Shown here piece after piece: positions 1 through 5,610 of a stretch of 8,048 nucleotides of DNA (its first letter is position 1; each line of letters opens with the position of its first letter). This DNA is from Hydrogenimonas sp. (GTDB taxonomy: Bacteria; Campylobacterota; Campylobacteria; Campylobacterales; Hydrogenimonadaceae). Under the pieces are notes generated by a model that searched no databases, was not told where the DNA came from, and saw only the letters and a program-made list of their open reading frames with translations. The stretch spans positions 1-8,048 of the forward strand of contig WGAW01000068.1 in the NCBI GenBank assembly GCA_015494675.1, written 5' to 3'. Both the position numbers and the translations under genes were made by a program.

Positions 1-951
1 CATGGGCGCAGAGTCAACTACCTCAGGATTTCGGTAACGGAGCGCTGCAACTTCAGGTGCCAGTACTGTATGCCCGAGAAGCCTTTCTCCTGGGTTCCAA
101 GAGAGAACCTTCTAAGTTTCGAAGAGCTTTTCGAGTTTGTCAGGGTAGCCATAGACGAGGGAATAGACAAAATACGCATCACCGGCGGAGAGCCGCTGCT
201 AAGAGAAGATCTGGACCGTTTCATAGCGATGATCAACGCTCACAAAAGCGGGCTCGACCTGGCACTTACGACAAACGGATTTCTTCTTGCCGATGTGGCT
301 TTTAGGCTGAAAGAGGCCGGTCTGAAAAGAATCAATATCTCCATTGACTCCCTGAAGCCGGAAGTCGCGGCCAGAATCGCCCAAAAAGATGTCCTTCCGA
401 GAGTCCTTGCCGGGGTAGAGAAGGCTCTGGAGGCCGGTTTGAGCGTAAAGGTCAACATGGTGCCGCTAAAAGGTGTAAACGAGGACGAGATAGTCGATGT
501 CATGGAGTACGCCAAAGCAAGAGGAATGACGATACGCTACATCGAGTATATGGAGAACGTGCACGCGAAAGCGGGACTGAAGGGGCTTACCGGCAAAGAG
601 ATACTCTCCAAGGTGAAGCAGAGATATTCAATTAAAAAAATCGGTCGTGAAGGGAGTAGTCCGGCATTCAACTATATTACCGACGACGGATACAAGTTCG
701 GAGTTATTGACCCTCACAAGCACGACTTCTGCGAGAGCTGCAACCGCATACGTCTGACTGCGGAGGGGCACCTGATCCCGTGTCTATATTTCGACGAGGC
801 GATGAGCATAAAAGACGCCGTAAGATCCGGGGATATAAAGGGGGCGACCGAGATCCTAAGGGAAGTCCTGCGCAACAAACCGGAAAAGAACCGCTGGAGC
901 GAGGAGAGTTCGGAAGAGTCGTCGAGGGCGTTTTACGAAACCGGCGGATGA
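1..951 (+). CDS. moaA: GTP 3',8-cyclase MoaA (5' end cut off by window)
   Basis: MoaA is a radical SAM enzyme that converts GTP to (8S)-3',8-cyclo-7,8-dihydro-GTP, the first step of molybdenum cofactor synthesis, in the cytoplasm. The frame is open from base 1 and starts [20 protein letters not shown]; an internal ATG at 70 is not the true start because the cluster motif lies upstream of it. Counting in-window codons, the SAM cluster cysteines are C16, C20 and C23 (C-x3-C-x2-C). ITGGEP is at about 60-65. The second cluster is C244-x2-C247-x13-C261, with the NRIRL arginines that contact GTP in the family. The protein ends in the Gly-Gly tail (ETGG) needed for MoaA activity. About 316 codons are present, so probably only a handful of N-terminal residues are missing. 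The stop TGA overlaps the queE start (ATGA), indicating one operon. Identification is firm. Confidence 0.96.
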   Translation, partial: HGRRVNYLRISVTERCNFRCQYCMPEKPFSWVPRENLLSFEELFEFVRVAIDEGIDKIRITGGEPLLREDLDRFIAMINAHKSGLDLALTTNGFLLADVAFRLKEAGLKRINISIDSLKPEVAARIAQKDVLPRVLAGVEKALEAGLSVKVNMVPLKGVNEDEIVDVMEYAKARGMTIRYIEYMENVHAKAGLKGLTGKEILSKVKQRYSIKKIGREGSSPAFNYITDDGYKFGVIDPHKHDFCESCNRIRLTAEGHLIPCLYFDEAMSIKDAVRSGDIKGATEILREVLRNKPEKNRWSEESSEESSRAFYETGG

Positions 952-1730
952 GCGTGATGGCTTTGGAGGAGAGTACACTATATCTTGTGGAGCACTTTTT
1001 TTCCATTCAGGGGGAGGGACGCTACTGCGGAGTTCCGTCCGTTTTTTTGCGCTTCGGCGGATGCAATCTGCGCTGCCCCGGCTTCGGGTGCCGCGAAGTG
1101 GATGGAAAAACGGTCTACGGATGCGATACGATTCGTGCGGTATACGGGGGGCTGTACCGCAAAAGCTGGCATCCTGTGGCAAAAGAGCGACAGATCGAAA
1201 GCATAGTGGCCGAATATGAAAATAGCGTAACCTACCGCCCCGACATCGTGATAACGGGCGGGGAGCCGATGATATACGCTTCCAACCCAGTTTTCAACGC
1301 CATGATCGAGAAGTTTGTCACAGCCGGCTACAGAGTCACGATAGAGACCAACGCGACGATCGCCCCCTCCTTTTTGGAGCACCCTTTCTACGGCGGAGTT
1401 ACGTTTGCGATGGCGGTAAAGCTTTCGGGTAGCGGCGAGCCCAAAAACAGAAGGGTGGTTCCGGAGGCGATAGAGGCGATCGCTTCCAAAGGGAGAGACT
1501 CCTTCTTCAAATTCACCCTCGATGCAGCGCTGACACAAAAGGGGGGAGCGGCGGAGATTGCCGAAATTTGTGACGGGTACGACAACGAGGTTTACTGTAT
1601 GCCCCTCGGCGGCGACGAGAGAGAGCTTCGCGCCAATGCGACGGCCGTTGCCGAATTTTGCCTCAAATACGGTTACCGCTACAGCGACAGGCTCCATGTG
1701 AGACTCTGGAACAGGGAGGAGAGACGATGA
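948..1730 (+). CDS. queE: 7-carboxy-7-deazaguanine synthase QueE, Campylobacterota type
   Basis: QueE is a radical SAM enzyme that rearranges 6-carboxy-5,6,7,8-tetrahydropterin into 7-carboxy-7-deazaguanine, a precursor of preQ0 and queuosine. With the ATG at 948 (260 aa), the family signature [10 protein letters not shown] is at 15-24, then RFGGCNLRC, then ITGGEP at about 102-107. The C-terminus ends in a conserved-looking [11 protein letters not shown]. The cluster cysteines are C39, C43 and C48, spaced C-x3-C-x4-C; the residue in the usual third position is Phe46. I recall the same CxxxCxGFGC arrangement in Helicobacter QueE, so it is probably lineage-typical. The start is uncertain: ATG 948 overlaps the moaA stop, whereas ATG 957 lies just after it; neither has a clear Shine-Dalgarno, so translation is probably coupled to moaA. 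The stop overlaps the queD start (ATGA). Confidence 0.92.
   Translation: MSVMALEESTLYLVEHFFSIQGEGRYCGVPSVFLRFGGCNLRCPGFGCREVDGKTVYGCDTIRAVYGGLYRKSWHPVAKERQIESIVAEYENSVTYRPDIVITGGEPMIYASNPVFNAMIEKFVTAGYRVTIETNATIAPSFLEHPFYGGVTFAMAVKLSGSGEPKNRRVVPEAIEAIASKGRDSFFKFTLDAALTQKGGAAEIAEICDGYDNEVYCMPLGGDERELRANATAVAEFCLKYGYRYSDRLHVRLWNREERR
1714..1721 (+). promoter_or_regulatory. Ribosome binding site of queD
   Basis: GGGAGGAG lies 5 bases before the ATG at 1727, inside the end of queE. It decides the start of queD against an in-frame ATG at 1658, which would add 23 residues unlike the family N-terminus. Confidence 0.8.
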
Positions 1731-2308
1731 AGATACGTAAAATGTTCAGGTTCGAAAACGCCCATATCGTACGGGGCTGCACGACAAGGCGATGCAGCAG
1801 GAGTATTCACGGCCACTCCTACAGGGTCGAGCTTATCCTCTCCTCTTCGGGGCTCGACCGAGGCCAGATGGTATACGACTTCGGGCTTACAAAGGGTGCA
1901 ATAAAAGCCTTTATCGACTCGTTCGACCACGCCATAACGCTCTGGAGCGGGGATGATCCGCAATATCTCGAAGATATGAAACGCTGGAGCGAGAGGTGGG
2001 TGCAGATACCTGTAAACCCCTCTGCGGAGCAGTATGCGCGTCTCTTTTTCGTTCTGGTCGACAGGGTACTCGAGCAGACCAGGATGGTCAATATGGAGAG
2101 CGGTGTAACGCTAGAGCGGGTGATCGTCCACGAGACCGAAACCGGGTATGCCGAGGCCGACAGGGAAGATGCTTACAGCACCGTTTTCGGAGAGATCGAT
2201 CTTTGTGAAGTGGTATTTTCGCAGCGTGTAAAAGAGGAGTGGGAGAACCCGCGCATGTTCGACGAACTGCTTGAGGGAAAGAGCTTTGTCAACCCGGATT
2301 CGGTTTAA
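1727..2308 (+). CDS. queD: 6-carboxy-5,6,7,8-tetrahydropterin synthase QueD
   Basis: QueD converts 7,8-dihydroneopterin triphosphate to 6-carboxytetrahydropterin, the substrate of QueE; it belongs to the zinc-dependent PTPS/QueD fold. The protein is 193 aa. Candidate zinc ligands are H13 (in FENAHIV), H28 and H30 (IHGHSY). Two cysteines, C18 and C23, precede the HGH motif; C23 sits near the catalytic Cys of E. coli QueD but one residue further away. The catalytic Asp-His pair fits SFDHA (D67, H68), the NPSAE segment is at 97-101, and the substrate-holding Glu fits E136 (VIVHETETG). It is about 70 residues longer than E. coli QueD because of insertions and a C-terminal extension, which I associate with the Campylobacterota form. 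ATG 1727 overlaps the queE stop and has a strong Shine-Dalgarno. A 6-pyruvoyltetrahydropterin synthase label would describe the same fold, but the neighbouring queE favours QueD. Confidence 0.92.
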   Translation: MKIRKMFRFENAHIVRGCTTRRCSRSIHGHSYRVELILSSSGLDRGQMVYDFGLTKGAIKAFIDSFDHAITLWSGDDPQYLEDMKRWSERWVQIPVNPSAEQYARLFFVLVDRVLEQTRMVNMESGVTLERVIVHETETGYAEADREDAYSTVFGEIDLCEVVFSQRVKEEWENPRMFDELLEGKSFVNPDSV

Positions 2309-2373
2309 GATGGTTATAAATAGATAGAGAATTTTGAAGTCTATTTTAAGCGGTATGAGAATAGGATATCGGA

Positions 2374-2410
2374 AGAGGCGGGAGCGGTTTTTTGGACGCC
2401 TCCCGCCTTT
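2374..2410 (+). terminator. GC-rich hairpin after queD, possible terminator or leader structure
   Basis: AGGCGGGAG (2376-2384) is perfectly complementary to CTCCCGCCT (2400-2408), with a 15-nt loop that contains a run of six T. The pairing can extend outward by a G-T and an A-T pair. Only three T follow the stem (TTTG), so the U-tract is weak. It may end the moaA-queE-queD transcript, but its 3' end is only about 26 bases before the cytochrome start codon, so it may instead lie in the cytochrome mRNA leader. Confidence 0.5.
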
Positions 2411-2434
2411 GTAACAAAATAAAAAGGGGAGCTT

Positions 2435-3046
2435 ATGAAAAAGAGAATCGTCATTTCGGCCGCCGTTGCGGCGCTTATACTGTTTTCCGGATGTGAGAAG
2501 AGAGAGAGCGAGAGCGTACGGCACGAGCCGCAGTCTGCCGAAAAGATGCAGAGTGTGACTGAGCCGACTAAAGCTATGGAAGAGAGAGGTGCTGAAGAGA
2601 AGGCTGTTGAAGAGAGTACTGCCGAGCAGCAGGAAGCGCAAAAAGGTGAAACCGAGGCCGAGGAGAGGCCGATAACCGAGAAGGTGACGGAAGCCGCAAA
2701 AGAGGCCGAGCAGAAGGCTTCAGAGATTGCCGAAAGTGTCAAAGAGGGCGCAGAAGAGGCCGCATCCGCGGCGGTGGCCGACTCTTCAAAACCGGCAGGC
2801 TTGGATGCTGAGGCGCTCTACAAATCGAAATGCGCCGGCTGCCACGGTGCCAAAGCCGAAAAGCACGCTCTGGGTAAAAGTAACGTCATAGCCGGACAGC
2901 CTGCAGAGGAGCTTCTGAAAAAGCTCGACGGATACAAAAACGGAACCTACGGAGGAGCGATGAAGAGCATAATGGCTTCACAAGCCGCATCTTTGGATGA
3001 TAGCCAGAAGAGAGCCCTCGCCGATTATATCTCTGGGCTCAAGTAA
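2435..3046 (+). CDS. Lipoprotein c-type cytochrome with long acidic linker
   Basis: Predicted periplasmic electron carrier, 203 aa. Residues 1-20 are a lipoprotein signal peptide: MKKR, a hydrophobic stretch, then LFSGC, with C20 the likely lipidated cysteine; Phe at -3 is less usual than Leu. Residues 21-122 are very rich in Glu, Ala and Lys, without hydrophobic clusters, and likely form a charged helical or extended arm. Residues about 124-203 are a small class I cytochrome c domain: haem-binding CAGCH at 133-137, then a YGGAMKSIM segment whose M176 or M180 is the probable distal ligand, and a closing helix (KRALADYISGLK). AAGGGGAG precedes the ATG at close spacing. I recall a haem-binding lipoprotein at the same place in C. 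jejuni. The redox partner is not evident here. Confidence 0.88.
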   Translation: MKKRIVISAAVAALILFSGCEKRESESVRHEPQSAEKMQSVTEPTKAMEERGAEEKAVEESTAEQQEAQKGETEAEERPITEKVTEAAKEAEQKASEIAESVKEGAEEAASAAVADSSKPAGLDAEALYKSKCAGCHGAKAEKHALGKSNVIAGQPAEELLKKLDGYKNGTYGGAMKSIMASQAASLDDSQKRALADYISGLK

Positions 3047-3051
3047 ATCGC

Positions 3052-3118
3052 TTCAAAGCTTTGGAGGTGACGGGTCGCTCACTCAGCCGGGTTGGGTCTT
3101 CGCCCGGATTATCGCAAC
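3052..3118 (+). repeat. Intergenic repeat, copy A
   Basis: This 67-base segment between the converging cytochrome and moeA genes aligns with 5495-5567. Shared blocks in order are TTC(A/G)AAGCTTT, GG(A/G)GGT, GGG(T/C)CGCTCAC, GCCG..TT, GGG.CT, GCCCGGA and a final G(C/T)AAC. By hand about three quarters of the positions match, with small indels. A 10-base palindrome CAAAGCTTTG is at 3054-3063, and CCGGG (3087-3091) can pair with CCCGG (3103-3107). It starts 6 bases after the cytochrome stop and ends 2 bases before the moeA stop codon. Its function is unknown; it may be a REP-like element, a terminator-like RNA structure or a decayed mobile element. Confidence 0.6.
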
Positions 3119-3120
3119 AG

Positions 3121-4332
3121 TCAGCTATAGAGCTCGCGCGACTCTTTCGCGCCTTCCGTGCAGTGAATCGGGATCATCCTTACGCTCTTTCCGGACTCCA
3201 GAAAATCGGTCTGCGGAGTCGTAATAATGAAACCGTCCATCTCTTTTAGCGGGCCGACTATTCCCGGCCCCTGCTTCTCGATGATGTCGAAACTCTCTCC
3301 GTCGAAACGCCCCATAAGTACCGTAAACTTTCCGGGTTTGACCTTCGTATCCCGTGCGCATACGGTCGTTATGGGCGAAAGATATGGAGTGTTCACTCCT
3401 CTCAGGCGCGCTATGACGGAGCGTGCGAAAATTTCGAAGTTCACGGCGGCCGCGGATGGGTTGCCGGGCAGGTTGACTATCCATGTTTTGCCAATGCGCC
3501 CGAGTGTCGTCGGCTTACCCGGCTTTATGTCGACTTTCGAAAAGAGCGTCTGCATGCCGAGCCTTTGAAACGCCTCTTTTGTGAAGTCGGCGTCGCCCAC
3601 GCTTACACCGCCGCTCGTTATTATCAGGTCGCTGTCGAGCGATGCCTCTATCTGCTTCATTATCGACTCCATCGTATCCGCGGTCGTTCCTGTAAAGCGG
3701 GCGTCGCAGCCCAGCTCCATGGCTCTGGATATGAATGTAGGAGCGTTGGAGTTGTATATCTGGTGAGCTTCTACACTCTCGTAGTGCATCTTCAGTTCGT
3801 GACCGGTGGCGAATATCGAGACGGTAGGTTTGCGGTAGACCCGCAGATGGGTTACACCCTGGCTTGCGAGGCAGGCGATCGTGTATGCGCCTATCTTTTC
3901 TCCGTGCTCCGCTATAAGCTCCCCTTTTGCTATATCTTCACCCTTTTTGCGGATATTGGCGCCGCGCCTTAGGGAGTCGGGCATCAGAACACCTTCGTCG
4001 CTCTCTTTTGTACTCTCCACGGGCACGACCGCATCCGCACCTTCCGGTACGACCGCCCCGGTCATGATCTTTACTCCGTGCCCTTTGGTCACCCTGACGC
4101 CGCTATCGTCCCCGGCGAAGATCGTGGTCTGCGGCACTATCGTACCGCCGGCATCCGCCATCGTGACGGCGTAGCCGTCCATCGCTGAGTTGTCGAATCG
4201 GGGAAGGTCGAAGGCGGCATGTATCTTTTCCGCGCATATATATCCGACCGCAGACTCTATGGGCACTATTTGGGTGTGGACCGCTTTTACGTTTTCGTGG
4301 ATCAGCTCCAGCGCTTCGGTTATCGATACCAT
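3121..4332 (-). CDS. moeA: Molybdopterin molybdenumtransferase MoeA
   Basis: MoeA inserts molybdenum into adenylated molybdopterin, the last common step of cofactor synthesis. The protein is 403 aa, close to the 411 aa of E. coli MoeA. Visible motifs are DNSAMDGYAV at 47-56, IMTGAVVPEGADAVVPVE at 89-106, FATGHEL at 174-180 (more often TGDEL or TGNEL), QIYNSN at 191-196, TSGGVSVGDADF at 239-250 and LPGNPSAAAVNFE at 288-300, followed by a C-terminal domain IV from about 318. The start at 4332 is chosen because AAGGAG lies just upstream and MVSITEAL matches the family N-terminus; the frame runs open upstream to 4665 only across the divergent gene. It is transcribed alone, convergent to the cytochrome and divergent from the membrane-protein gene. 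Confidence 0.96.
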   Translation of the reverse strand: MVSITEALELIHENVKAVHTQIVPIESAVGYICAEKIHAAFDLPRFDNSAMDGYAVTMADAGGTIVPQTTIFAGDDSGVRVTKGHGVKIMTGAVVPEGADAVVPVESTKESDEGVLMPDSLRRGANIRKKGEDIAKGELIAEHGEKIGAYTIACLASQGVTHLRVYRKPTVSIFATGHELKMHYESVEAHQIYNSNAPTFISRAMELGCDARFTGTTADTMESIMKQIEASLDSDLIITSGGVSVGDADFTKEAFQRLGMQTLFSKVDIKPGKPTTLGRIGKTWIVNLPGNPSAAAVNFEIFARSVIARLRGVNTPYLSPITTVCARDTKVKPGKFTVLMGRFDGESFDIIEKQGPGIVGPLKEMDGFIITTPQTDFLESGKSVRMIPIHCTEGAKESRELYS

Positions 4333-4336
4333 CGAT

Positions 4337-4342
4337 CTCCTT
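4337..4342 (-). promoter_or_regulatory. Ribosome binding site of moeA
   Basis: On the minus strand AAGGAG is followed by ATCG and then ATG at 4332. It fixes the moeA start and argues against the much longer open frame that reaches 4665. Confidence 0.85.
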
Positions 4343-4368
4343 TTTTGAGGCGTAAGGCCGCTTTTTAT

Positions 4369-4389
4369 AGTGATTATAGTACAATCACT
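4369..4389. promoter_or_regulatory. Palindrome in the divergent promoter region, operator candidate
   Basis: The arms AGTGATT (4369-4375) and AATCACT (4383-4389) are perfect inverted repeats around a 7-base centre (ATAGTAC) that is itself partly symmetric. All but two of the base pairs around the central base are complementary in total: 18 of 20 non-central positions are symmetric. It covers the moeA -10 box and, on the + strand, the -10-like TATAGT (4375-4380) and TACAAT (4380-4385) just before the membrane-protein start at 4393. A dimeric regulator bound here could affect both genes. The GTGA-N11-TCAC spacing does not fit CRP or FNR sites, nor the ModE site as I remember it. Confidence 0.45.
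4373..4378 (-). promoter_or_regulatory. Predicted -10 box of the moeA promoter
   Basis: The minus strand reads TATAAT here, a perfect sigma-70 -10 hexamer. TTTTCC stands 16 bases further upstream as a poor -35 box. Transcription would begin near 4366, giving an mRNA leader of about 34 bases with the moeA Shine-Dalgarno in it. The box lies inside the palindrome at 4369-4389. Confidence 0.6.
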
Positions 4390-4392
4390 CTT

Positions 4393-4794
4393 ATGGAAAA
4401 GATGGCACTCGAAATTCATATATCTTCCGTAGTCGTACTGGCTCTGATAATCGTCACCAATATCGCGATGATTTTGATCCAAACAGATGACCGGAAGCTC
4501 AAAAAGTATCTGAGAATCCAGGCGACCGCATGGTCTACCGTGCTTAGTATGGTTATATTTACAGGGATGATCTTCATGGCGGTTACCCATAGCGGATTCA
4601 CTGTCAAAATAGTAGCCATGATCGCGGCCGCTTTGGCGTTGATCACTCTCGAAGTCAGACGCCATTTAGACCTAAGACGCGCAAAGGCCGATACCGAGTG
4701 TTTCGAAAAGTTCAGAAAAAGGGCGCTCCGCTACTATATCTTCGAGCTGTTGTGGCTTCTTATAGTAGGAGGTCTATCGCCGCAGCTTCGATAA
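4393..4794 (+). CDS. Small integral membrane protein of unknown function, four predicted TM helices
   Basis: 133 aa; I do not recognise a functional family. Hydrophobic segments lie at about 9-29, 46-65, 70-88 and 112-128, so four membrane helices are likely. The loop between helices 1 and 2 is charged (TDDRKLKKYLR), as is the longer one between 3 and 4 (EVRRHLDLRRAKAD...FRKR), placing these basic loops in the cytoplasm. There is a single Cys (C103) and no obvious catalytic motif. The start is uncertain: ATG 4393 is used here, but ATG 4402 follows GGAAAAG and could be the real start, particularly since -10-like hexamers lie only a few bases before 4393. It ends 10 bases before rsmE, so the two are very likely co-transcribed. 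I recall a similar 'integral membrane protein' next to rsmE in C. jejuni. Confidence 0.8.
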   Translation: MEKMALEIHISSVVVLALIIVTNIAMILIQTDDRKLKKYLRIQATAWSTVLSMVIFTGMIFMAVTHSGFTVKIVAMIAAALALITLEVRRHLDLRRAKADTECFEKFRKRALRYYIFELLWLLIVGGLSPQLR

Positions 4795-4804
4795 AGGGGC
4801 CTTT

Positions 4805-5473
4805 ATGCAGTTTCTCTACCATCCCGATGCCGGCCTGCCGTCGATCACGGTCGAGGGGGAGGCCTACCGTTATCTCTTCAAAGTCCGCCGTCATAAAGCG
4901 GGCGAATCTGTCGCTCTTCGCAACCTGAAAGATTCATACATCTGCAGTTACCGCATAGAGTCGGTCTCCAAAAGGGAGGCGATTCTGCTTTTTGAAAGTA
5001 AAAAGGAGTTTGCGGTAGTTCCGTCTAAGAGGCTCCATGTAGGGTGGTGTATTATCGATCCAAAGAGCGTGGAGAAGAGCCTGCCTACTCTGAACGAACT
5101 CGGTATATGGAAGATATCTTTCATATACTGCGACAGGAGCCAGAAGAGTTTCACTCTCGACTCGGAGCGCATGGAGCGCATACTTGTAAATTCGTCCCAG
5201 CAGTGCGGCCGAAGCGAAATGATGGAGCTGGAGATTCTCGGCTCGATCGAAGAGTACCTCGAAAAGTATCCCGATAGCGCCATACTCGATTTTTGGGGCG
5301 CTCCTCTTGTGTGCGAAGCGCCGGTCGACTCCATTCTGGTAGGGTGCGAAGGAGGTTTCAGTGAAGAGGAGAGAAAACTTTTTGAAAATATGACGATTTA
5401 TGGGTTGGATACACCGTTGATACTGCGCAGTGAAAGCGCCGTCGCGGCAATAGGCGCAAGGCTCATTTTGTAA
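4805..5473 (+). CDS. rsmE: 16S rRNA (uracil(1498)-N(3))-methyltransferase RsmE
   Basis: RsmE is a SPOUT-class, SAM-dependent methyltransferase that makes m3U1498 in helix 44 of 16S rRNA near the decoding site. The protein is 222 aa, slightly shorter than the usual 240 or so. The N-terminal PUA-like part has YRYLFKVRRHKAGE at 21-34 (family H.xxVLR-like). The middle has DPKSVEKSLPTLNELGI at 85-101, in the place of the family K-x-x-K-xxxxxxKaTELGV, and QQCGRSE at 132-138, in the place of QSGR. The SPOUT knot is clear: ILVGCEGGFSEEE at 177-189 and LILRSESAVAAIGARLIL at 205-222, with Ser in RSESA where Thr is common. AGGGG precedes the ATG. It forms a unit with the membrane-protein gene. Confidence 0.93.
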   Translation: MQFLYHPDAGLPSITVEGEAYRYLFKVRRHKAGESVALRNLKDSYICSYRIESVSKREAILLFESKKEFAVVPSKRLHVGWCIIDPKSVEKSLPTLNELGIWKISFIYCDRSQKSFTLDSERMERILVNSSQQCGRSEMMELEILGSIEEYLEKYPDSAILDFWGAPLVCEAPVDSILVGCEGGFSEEERKLFENMTIYGLDTPLILRSESAVAAIGARLIL

Positions 5474-5480
5474 AATCATC

Positions 5481-5499
5481 TCGAAATATTGGATTTCGA
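5481..5499 (+). other. Perfect 7-bp hairpin after rsmE
   Basis: TCGAAAT (5481-5487) pairs with ATTTCGA (5493-5499) around a 5-nt loop ATTGG, 8 bases after the rsmE stop. The stem is AT-rich and followed by AGCTTT rather than a U-run, so it is a weak terminator candidate. Its right arm overlaps the left end of repeat copy B. Confidence 0.35.
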
Positions 5500-5567
5500 A
5501 GCTTTAGGGGGTTGTAGGGCCGCTCACCTCCTGCCGAATTGCGGGCTCTGCCCGGAATTTGCGTAAC
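5495..5567 (+). repeat. Intergenic repeat, copy B
   Basis: This 73-base segment lies between rsmE and the MshQ-like gene and aligns with copy A (3052-3118) in the same orientation. It carries TTCGAAGCTTT, GGGGGT, GGGCCGCTCAC, GCCG, GGGCTCT, GCCCGGA and GCGTAAC. Its right half forms a good hairpin: CGAATT (5535-5540) with AATTTG (5556-5561), a G-G mismatch, then CGGGC (5542-5546) with GCCCG (5550-5554) and a TCT loop. No U-run follows, so an ordinary terminator is not supported. Both copies sit just downstream of a + strand gene. Confidence 0.6.
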
Positions 5568-5610
5568 ATCGATTAAATAAACTTCAAGATTGACGGTTTC
5601 TGGAGTGTAA

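Noticed and set aside
978..1697. Long minus-strand open frame (239 aa) opposite queE
   Set aside because: It is antisense to a clearly conserved QueE, and I saw no recognisable motif in the translation; best explained as a shadow of the codon pattern.
3083..3107. CCGGG/CCCGG hairpin as a terminator between the converging genes
   Set aside because: Five base pairs with an 11-nt loop and no T-run on either strand; kept only as part of the repeat description.
3061..3249. Small + strand open frame (62 aa) starting inside the gap before moeA
   Set aside because: It runs through repeat copy A and then over the 3' end of moeA on the opposite strand. Its composition looks like non-coding shadow sequence and no family was recognised.
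4333..4665. Upstream extension of moeA by 111 residues
   Set aside because: It would overlap the divergent membrane-protein gene, has no MoeA-like sequence, and the strong Shine-Dalgarno points to 4332.
5543..5562. Possible sigma-54 promoter (GG...TTGC) before the MshQ-like gene
   Set aside because: TTTGC is present, but no GG stands at the required 10-base spacing, so the element is incomplete.
5574..5579. TAAATA as a -10 box for the MshQ-like gene
   Set aside because: The match is poor and no -35 partner is visible; it falls in a short AT-rich stretch where such hexamers are expected by chance.
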